Positions 56,438-64,000 of a stretch of DNA of 64,000 nucleotides are shown piece by piece (within the stretch, counting starts at the first letter, position 1; every line of letters begins with the position of its first letter). This DNA is from Plantago elongata (lineage: Eukaryota; Streptophyta; Magnoliopsida; Lamiales; Plantaginaceae): the NCBI GenBank assembly GCA_036897095.1, contig JAYMSP010000066.1, forward strand, positions 30,674 to 94,673, written 5' to 3'. Below the pieces are notes generated by a model that saw only the letters and a program-made list of their open reading frames with translations, searched no databases and was not told where the DNA came from. The position numbers and the translations under genes are program-made.

Positions 56438-59320
56438 GTCGTCGTCGTCGGTCGTCTACACTTGTTTAAAACTCAATCTATCTTCTATTTGAATGTAATT
56501 CTATTGTTTGATTTCTTGCTTTTGTGTAGAATATAACTAATGATAGCCCTTTTATATACACTCTTCGCGTTAAGAATTTCAACCGTCGTAGAATTTACTA
56601 CAAATTTCATGGACTCTGCTGCACAAATTAACAAGAGTAGACTCAATTAATTAATGAGGTTGACACAAAATGCAAAACCGCGTTCTATCATCTATGTAAT
56701 TGTAATTTGTAACCAGTACGAAAGTTCTTGTTAAACTTCCAAATAATTACTCCCCTCATCATAAAATAACTATGTAAACCGTGTTTCTATGTATATACAT
56801 GTCAAGTTAAGTACCTATATAGAAAAAAATTGCACCATTAAATTTCCCATATATTTTTAAAATTATATATGATCTATATTACACTCTACAAGTCTAGTGC
56901 AAAGTAGCCGTATTATACAAGTTTGTCCTCTTTATGCAAAGTGGACTTCTAACTTTTCCACAAGAGATCAATGATGGCGAACGATATAGGTCATGTTTAC
57001 ACTAATTTTTCAGCTTAATAATTATTTTTAACAAAAAATTCGTTATCTAAACGTACAATTTTTCAACTAAATTATAGTATAACATTTTAAAATAGTAGAA
57101 CATCAAAACGCAATACTTAACAGGTTGAATATGATTTAAAATAATTAGTTGATTTTAATTAAGTATGGCTAAGAATAGTACCACCGCATTGTATTAATAA
57201 TAGTACATTCGGTTTAACCATTAGATCAAATCTAGATTCAATCTCATATATTGATTAATTATTAATGCGATGAGGTGTCGCACTGTCGCATAATAACGTA
57301 GTGCGACGTCGTAATATAATAAAATATACATCTATTTTTATTAAATATTGTTTTAGTATTTTAAGTCAATTATTTAAATTTATAAATTAAATTATTTTCT
57401 ATCCTCCTCCACTGACCGGAATCCGGCAAAACTAAAAGTCTCTGTTGCATCATCTTTTAATTCTCTACTCTCTTATAATATCAACATTTTTTATTTTTTC
57501 AATATACATATTTTATATTGAAAGGTTTAACCGTCAACAACACAATATATATAACGAATGCAAATGCTTTTCTTTTTCTACTCTCGAATCTTCCATTAAG
57601 CTACATGTTTATGAACGCTTGATATAAAACAATTCTACAAATAGACTACAATGTTCATTTTAAGTATTATTTTATATAAATTATTTAGAGATAATTTCTT
57701 TTTTTATTAGTATACTTATTAATACTTACTTTTATTAGTACACTTAAAAGTATTTCTATTATATAAATATAATATATATTGTATTATGAATGTATGCATG
57801 TCGGGTCGGGCTTATGGAAATTAGACCCATGCCCGACCCATGAGCTACAATATCATGCCCTATAAACCTTAATGGACTGATTAAATCGGGCTTGACCAGG
57901 CCGAGCTCGCGTCGGTCCAGTTCGGGTGGCCCGAATTGCCATCCCTACCCTTGATCTCTTAGTCCTCATGTCATTGTCGACTCGTTTTCATGTGTCCCTA
58001 CAACCTCTAGGATTTACCGATTGAGATTACGCATCTCAACATTTTTGAAATTATTTGAATGCTCTAATTATTTCATTGGATTGCTCAAATGATAAAATTT
58101 TGTAACTATTGTTTGTGTTTATTGATACATTTCACTTGTTGACATGGATTAAACTTATATCACGTTAACTACACTAACAAATCTAACAAACTAGAGTAGT
58201 TCAACTTACTATATGTAGATGGTCGCAAGAATTATTAAATTAAACATGTCCAACTAATTTGAAGAATTTAGTTGGTCAATCGATCATGCCCAAATGTTGG
58301 GAGCGTAACCATTGTGGGTTGTTCACATAAGTTGATGTAACTTATACAATCAAATAATTAGGCATACATGTTCATGCATGTAATTAAAGCTAAATGAATG
58401 AGTAGTGTAGTTGTCACAAATACATTTTCAATTTCACATATTGTTTGTACACTTACACGATATCACACATGTGCTTCGTACATTTGTGTAGTACACAACT
58501 AGATAATTTTAACATGGACTTTTGTGTGAATTTATGATTTTCTGTTATGCTCAAATTAGATATTTAATGGGGTTGTAAAAATGTATGTATTAAATGTAAA
58601 CTATAATTAACATTCTTCAATTAAATTAAGATTAATTAGTAGTTAAAAATCTAGTTTGACCCGAAAAAAAAGAAGCTTATTTAGAATGAAGGAATGCATA
58701 TTCAACTAGTAATATGAGAAATGATTATTTGTCACAAAATATAAATTATTTTACTACATCAAATAAAATCCTCAAATTTTATTATTTTGCGATCAACTGT
58801 CTTTCATTTTGATCACGAATTACCTTGAAGCTATAGCAATAAATAACTCCATAAAAGTCCATATTAAAATTCTAATAATTAATTTTTTATTATATAATTC
58901 CATTAAATGATTTACTACATTATAATTTAAGAGCAGGTTCGACTCTGAACCCACGCGGACTGTCCAAGTCACATGGGGCCCAACATTTTATACGGCCAGG
59001 CCCAGGGCCATAGTCCATATGTAGTTCAGTTAAAATTTTATTTTATTCTTTCCATTTTCTGAAACTAACGCAGAAGAGGAGAAGCGAAAGAATTGCATTC
59101 AACAATCAACAACGGCCGAAATTCATAAGAAAATGACGGCCTAAATAAACATAGTAAAAGATTGAATTCTCAAATCACATCTAATTTCTTCTCTGATTCT
59201 TGTTCTATATATTCTTAAAGTACCGTTAGCATTTTTGGAGTATAAGTATGTTATCAATTACAAGTATTACTCACTTCGATACCTCCTTTGATCTAATTCT
59301 CTTCCATTAATCTCTTTCTC
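56438..59320. other. Gene-free AT-rich DNA
   Basis: No gene is supported. At 57795-57945 a G/C-richer stretch contains gtcgggtcgggctt and ggcccgaattgccatcccta, a motif common in plant repeats of unknown class. Confidence 0.5.
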
Positions 59321-59329
59321 TATTACGAT

Positions 59330-59600
59330 TTGGACGGTGCAAGCAATTGGTGGTGGTGATGTGGAGACCCAGAGGAATATTGTAGTTCTGATTTGGTTCT
59401 GGTTAAGTGTTCATCAAAGATTGACTTTTTTGGGCATGGTAGCTAGTAGTAGTATTAGCTTGGGTGTTAGCATTTTGTAGTCTGGTTTTGGTTTATGTAT
59501 TTAGTTTCATCGTCTCTTGTATTCTCTTCTGTTGATTTGGAGTATATTGGACTGGTTGAGAAGTTATTAATAATATTTTTGCCCTTTAAAAAAAACGATA
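59330..59600 (+). mobile_element. Possible 3' end of a LINE, 5'-truncated
   Basis: A G/T-rich stretch ends in gaagttattaataatatttttgccctttaaaaaaaac. Plant L1-type LINEs often finish with a TTATTAATAAAA-like block, 'ttttgcctt' and a short A tail. No reverse transcriptase coding sequence is seen, so the call is tentative. Confidence 0.4.
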
Positions 59601-59962
59601 AAAATAGAATTTGAGGCTTTCATTTTAAAGATAATGTTAATATTGTGTTTGAAATTTTGTTTTGGCATATACATATTTTATCAAACTTATTAAATTAAAT
59701 ATGTTAAAGTTAAAGATAGTTGACCGATTGCTACTCAAACATATTTTATCAAAATTATTAAATCAAATATGTTAAAGTTAAAGATAGTTGACCGATTACT
59801 ACTCAAACTTATTAAATCAAATATAACTTTACATGAATATGAATATAATTCATATTTTTTATAGATAAATAAATTTAATTTAATATATTATATTATTTAA
59901 TATATAAATATGAGTATATACATTCTAAATTTATGTAATGTACATTTACAACCTTAAATTGT

Positions 59963-60255
59963 GGCGCTGTAGCATGTGTTCATATCGATGCAACATTGTG
60001 CCGTCATCGAAAACAAAAGACGCTGCAGCATTCACTCATATCGATGTAGCATTATTAGACGAGAAAATGTCGGAATAAATTCTTGACACTGCACATTCTT
60101 TCATATCGCCGTAGCATTATTAGCGGGAGACATGTATGAATAAATTCTTGACGCTGCAACATTCTTTCATATCGATGTAGCATTATTAGACGGGAGAGAT
60201 GTCTAAATAAATTCTTGACGTTGCAGCATTCTTTCATATTGTTGTAGCATTGTAT
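59963..60255. repeat. Minisatellite-like tandem repeat, about 66 bp x 4-5
   Basis: Units start with cgctgcagcattc or variants at 60021, 60087, 60152 and 60219 (spacing 65-67), with a diverged one at 59963. Each contains ttcatatcgatgtagcatta and ends near aaattcttga. Just upstream (59702-59825) a 60-base segment with agatagttgaccgatt is also duplicated. Confidence 0.8.
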
Positions 60256-60662
60256 GCATATTCAGATCTGTAACAATGGCGGCCAGTAGCCAGAGCTGGT
60301 AGTGGTGGAGTTCGGTAATATTGAGAGGTTGAGCACACCGATACATTAAATGTCATAAGATAATTAAAAATATTTCATTAACCATAACTATGTTGACGTT
60401 GGTGATTGGAGATGGTGGTGGTGGTTGGAGATGATGGTGGTGCTGGAGTGGTTTGAGAGAAGAGAATTATTATTTATTAATTTTTTATTTATTAAAAGTA
60501 ATTATATGAAAGATTCTAATTAATTGTTATTCTAGTTATTTGAATTATTAAAGGGTTTATAAATTATTTTTTAATTGTTAGTTGTGTCATTTGTCAAGTT
60601 TTGAATGGTGTACTATATGATAGTACAGTGCGACGTAGTACTGAGATTAGCCAGGCTCAAAT
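60256..60662. other. Spacer between minisatellite and plastid DNA insert
   Basis: AT-rich with a ggtggtggt-rich part near 60405-60450. No gene is recognised. Confidence 0.45.
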
Positions 60663-60860
60663 ATGACCACCTCACCGATAGTTAAAACTCAACTGGGAGA
60701 TGTTTCCGCTTATATTCCTACTAATGTAATTTCCATTGCGGATGGACAAATCTTTAATCCGCGAATCTATTCAATGTTGAAATCAGACATGATATTAATG
60801 TGGGTACCGTTTCCAGAGTGGAGTCTGCCGCTCAAATTAAAGCCATTGTATTCCAAATGA
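60663..60860 (+). pseudogene. Nuclear plastid DNA (NUPT): decayed atpA fragment
   Basis: The reading [20 protein letters not shown] then ADGQIF matches plastid ATP synthase CF1 alpha (atpA). The match then continues at the DNA level through tctattcaatgttg, attaatgtgggta, tttccagagt and gctcaaattaaagccat, with indels that break the frame. 'VISI' and the Ile/Phe pattern fit the plastid gene better than mitochondrial atp1. It encodes no functional subunit. The fragment is about 190 bases and stops where the fold-back element begins. Confidence 0.8.
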
Positions 60861-60896
60861 GAAGTGGGTTAACATACCATGTTATACTATTCATTT

Positions 60897-61934
60897 GTGA
60901 AAATTCCAAAAAATGTACCTTAAGTTGTGTCATTATCGAAAAAAGTACCTTATTTTGTGACCATCTGATTTTAGTACCTTATATTTTTCGTTTGTCTAAT
61001 TTGTGTACTCCGTCAATTAAAATTGACGGGGCCGTTAATTTGACCAAAAAAGTCCAAAAAAAGTACCTTAAGTGGTGTCATTACCGAAAAATGTACCTAA
61101 TTTTATGACCATCCGATTTTGGTACTTATAATTTTTGTTTGACCAATTTGAGTACTGCATTTCAAAATTAAATGAACTGTTAATTTTGATATAACCAGTA
61201 CGCATTAGCGTGAATTAACACATTTCTCGTTAAAATGCAATTTGAATAAAAAAATAATAATAATTAAAAAATCAATTTTAATCTAAAAATAAACATAACG
61301 TGCAATAAAAAATGGTTAAGTCCTAATGTAATCCTTTTCTGTAAAACCAAACCCACGTACCAATTCATTTTCAATTATTCGAAGAACCCTAATCGACTTC
61401 CTCTACCAAAAATTTAGTGATTTCACAAATAACCTAGCGTGGGAGAAATCAACTAAGATTCTTTGAATAATTGAAAAAGAATGGATGTGTGAGTTTTGTT
61501 TTATAAAAGTGAATTATATTATTAGAATTACTGATTTTTATTTGTTTAATTTTATGTTTATTTTTCATATAAAAAAATTTTAAATTTTTTTCTAATAATA
61601 TTTTTAGTCGAAGTGTGTTATTCAGGTGATAATTTAGTGGAAAATGTGTTAATTCATGCAATGGACATTAATTATGTCAAATTTAACCGACAAAGTACTA
61701 AAATTAGATAAAATAAAAATATAAGGTACCAAATTGGACGGTCACAATATAAGGTACTTTTTACAGTAATAATTGATTATTTTCGGGTCAAAATTAACGG
61801 TCCCTTCAAATTTGACTGACGAAGTACCCAAATTGAACAATTAAGAAAGATAAAGTACCAAAATCAAACGGTCACAATATAATGTACATTTTTCGATAAT
61901 GATACAACTTAAGATAAATCTTTTAAAATTTTCC
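60897..61934. mobile_element. Fold-back element with inverted arms made of tandem units
   Basis: The left arm (60897-61200) and right arm (61670-61934) are inverted copies. Both contain cttaag, ttgt(g/a)tcattatcgaaaaa, gtgacc(a/g)t, gattttggtac and gggaccgttaat/ggggccgttaat. Within each arm the block occurs about twice, so each arm is itself a diverged tandem repeat of about 165-170 bases. The middle is AT-rich and non-coding. No target duplication was identified with confidence. MULE-like or fold-back elements have this architecture. Confidence 0.6.
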
Positions 61935-62287
61935 CCCATTCATTTCATCCTTAGTATATTAACCAAAAACATTACAAAAACCTAATATAAATGAATGCAC
62001 CAAAATATAAATCATTAATAAATTGAAATTTGACATTTTCAATCATTATGGTGAACTATTCTCCAAATGATACTGAAAAAATATGCACGTTTTCAATTTT
62101 TTTAAACGGTAAAAGTGACTCGAACTACCAGTTAATTGGATGAAGGTGAAACGTATTGCCAACTGAATTGCGCTTCATTGTTGACACACGTTTTTTCGTA
62201 GGATTCCCTCTTCAAATGCTTTCTATGCAGGAAAGAGCGCTAAGTGTCAAGCTGGACTAGAAACTTGAGGAAATGCACAAAACTCCT

Positions 62288-64000
62288 TCAGAATATCATC
62301 ACTCGCCAGCTTGTCAGTTTCTTGAGATTCTTACCATTCTTGATCAGAAACTTGGCTAGCTGATATTTTGGACGCCTACATGATATATCGTACACAAATA
62401 TTACTTCTTCTAAGTGAGAGACAACACAAGCTGGCACGGATTCGACTTCATCACGAAAACGAGATTCCTGACAAGAAAGTGGGAAAAAATGCGTTATTTC
62501 CATATTCTTATTGAGCAGAGGATTGATGAGCGAGGACATATAAAGATGCATGTGTAACGTACCCCTCTGTAAACTAATACGACCAGAAACTTCAGATATG
62601 GCGCCGCGCGGAGTAGCCAAAGTAATCCTTCACTGCAGACAGGCATTTCCAGATGTAGTTGAGTCAGCGTAACAAATTTCGGAAAAGGAATAGGCTGCCT
62701 CCCTTTCTCCACAGCCTAGTCCGTGCAAGCGAAAAAAATAAAATAGATTTTTGAATAGTTGTGTACTAAATCTATTTTCTATCACTGTGAAGTTTGGCTG
62801 CTACTTACAGCTTAGTAGTGTTAAATCATTAACTCCACCTTACTTGATTATTATGGTTGAACTATTTCCACAACACAAGCTAGATTTGGTTCTTATCAGT
62901 GCCTTTCTTATCAGTGCCTTAAACATACACAACTAATTCAAGAGCAGTACAGAAGTACAGATTATAATTGGTAAACTGCTCAAATGCTTAAATGGTGTCA
63001 GTGCAATTATAAGTATTCTGAAATTCTGAATATCGTATATAAGACACACAGAAACAATACCTAATAGAATATCACAGAAATATATTTTGCGTTCAGTTGG
63101 AGAAAGTGCAAACATCTTACCTCAAACATGGAATTGATTAAGTTCAGCTTCCGAAGACACGAGAGTTCATTTAAAAGCCTCAGGACTTGTAATCCTTTTC
63201 TAGAGAACTCGTCAACATTATACTTAGTCGGGCCGCTGCATGTAAAATATGCATTTAGAACTCGTGATCCAGTCACAATAGCCTCATCTGGTAAATAACA
63301 AGAAGATTCAAACGACTCAAGCTTGTCTGCTCCAATTAATTTGATTGAATAGCCATATGGCCCATATTCACCTTTAGAAGGGATTTCATCATCATCACCG
63401 AAAGAAGCAAATCTAGTAAGTTCTGAAGCATGGATTTCTACAAGCTTCACTTTCACCCATTTGCAAGAAAACATGACCAGTGGTTAGTGTTTGAGCTCTG
63501 ATTTACAATCCGAACATTGTGAAATTGCAAAGTTGTGAGGTTGGGAAGACCAATCTCTGCGGCGACATAGAAACACGGATCACAGACATTGATTTCTCTC
63601 AATGAACTGTTATTCAGAGAGCAGATAGGACCAGATCCGTACAGCATTCCACCATATGGTGAAGTATTAAACACAAGTCTCTCAATTTTGCGTCTCAACA
63701 CAACATATATTCACGATGCTAACCGACTCTTGTTGCATTCTGTGGAAACATCGAGCTCAAAACATCTTATATCCTGTGCATGAAGAATTAATCTTTCCAC
63801 AAAGCTAACAAAATTTGTTTCCTGCCCCTCATCGCATTTAATGTGAAAACTGTTAATTAAGGTCCACTTATACTCCCAATCTGTTGACAGAATACTAGTT
63901 CAAACAGCATCCTTTAAGGGCAGGCGGGACAAAATGCAACAGATAATCGCATCAGGTAAACTACTAATGCAATCTTCATCATTAGCAAGATCAACACTTG
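62288..64000 (-). pseudogene. F-box/LRR/FBD protein gene, broken, 5' end outside the window
   Basis: Read on the minus strand from 64000, an F-box begins DCISSLPDAIICCILSRLPL, continues KDAV, and meets TGA (63902-63900) where the family has Arg (AVRTSILS). A second TGA (63713-63711) falls where Trp is usual, before IYVVLRRKIERL. LRR-type sequence follows (LPNLTTLQFHNVRI at about 63550-63500). Near 63470 the frame changes to CKWVKVKLVEIHASELTRF. An exon ends at SMFE/gtaaga (about 63120), the next starts near 62715 (FPKFVTLTQLHLEM), and the last from 62467 encodes the FBD domain (VPACVVSHLEEVIF, LAKFLIKNGKNLKKL). Both stops fit single transitions. F-box/FBD proteins are SCF substrate adaptors in plants. 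This copy cannot make a full protein. Confidence 0.75.

Noticed and set aside
59963-60255. CRISPR-like array
   Set aside because: The units are contiguous 66-base tandem repeats with no distinct spacers, in a plant nuclear genome.
60663-60860. Functional ATP synthase subunit gene
   Set aside because: Only about 60 codons of atpA-like sequence, with indels breaking the frame; it is transferred plastid DNA.

Overview
This is nuclear DNA from a flowering plant, most likely a eudicot. It has AT-rich intergenic DNA, GT-AG introns, a complete GIGANTEA gene, a nuclear gene for plastid ribosomal protein L11, a nuclear insertion of plastid atpA DNA, and many MITEs and decayed retroelements. I cannot name the species. 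Exon joins were worked out by eye from splice sites, reading frame and remembered family sequences.

Layout. 0-3.2 kb: an orphan first exon and a two-exon minus-strand gene for a small basic protein with a D-box and a KEN box. 3.6-7.8 kb: a decayed retroelement interrupted by a Stowaway-like MITE. 7.8-10.8 kb: the first copy of a dispersed gene-like repeat family (also near 20.3, 27-28.9 and 52.1-53.5 kb), a Tourist-like MITE and a small solo LTR. 11.1-14.9 kb: an acyl-CoA ligase (AAE) gene whose reading frame runs on into the Myb/NAM-like ORF of a PIF/Harbinger transposon. 16-18.1 kb: a METTL23-type methyltransferase. 19.0-19.8 kb: a four-helix membrane protein on the minus strand. 20-29 kb: gene-poor repeat DNA. 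29.4-31.9 kb: plastid RPL11. 32.7-35.6 kb: the intact AAE paralogue, ending in SKL. 38.8-41.4 kb: a URGT-type nucleotide-sugar transporter. 42.6-50.3 kb: GIGANTEA on the minus strand, with evening-element-like sites upstream. 52-62 kb: repeats, a small secreted cysteine-rich peptide gene, a LINE-like tail, plastid DNA and a fold-back element. 62.3-64 kb: a broken F-box/LRR/FBD gene that runs off the window.

The most unusual locus is the AAE-Harbinger fusion. The ligase body is open over three exons. About 1.4 kb of transposon DNA lies between it and the original C-terminal codons. The transposon ORF is in frame with the ligase, giving a predicted protein of about 931 residues. The old peroxisomal signal (Ser-Lys-Leu-stop) is stranded directly after the transposon's right end. 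The intact paralogue 21 kb away shows the ancestral state. The genes do not form an operon. Their links are family duplication (the two AAE genes) and housekeeping or clock functions.
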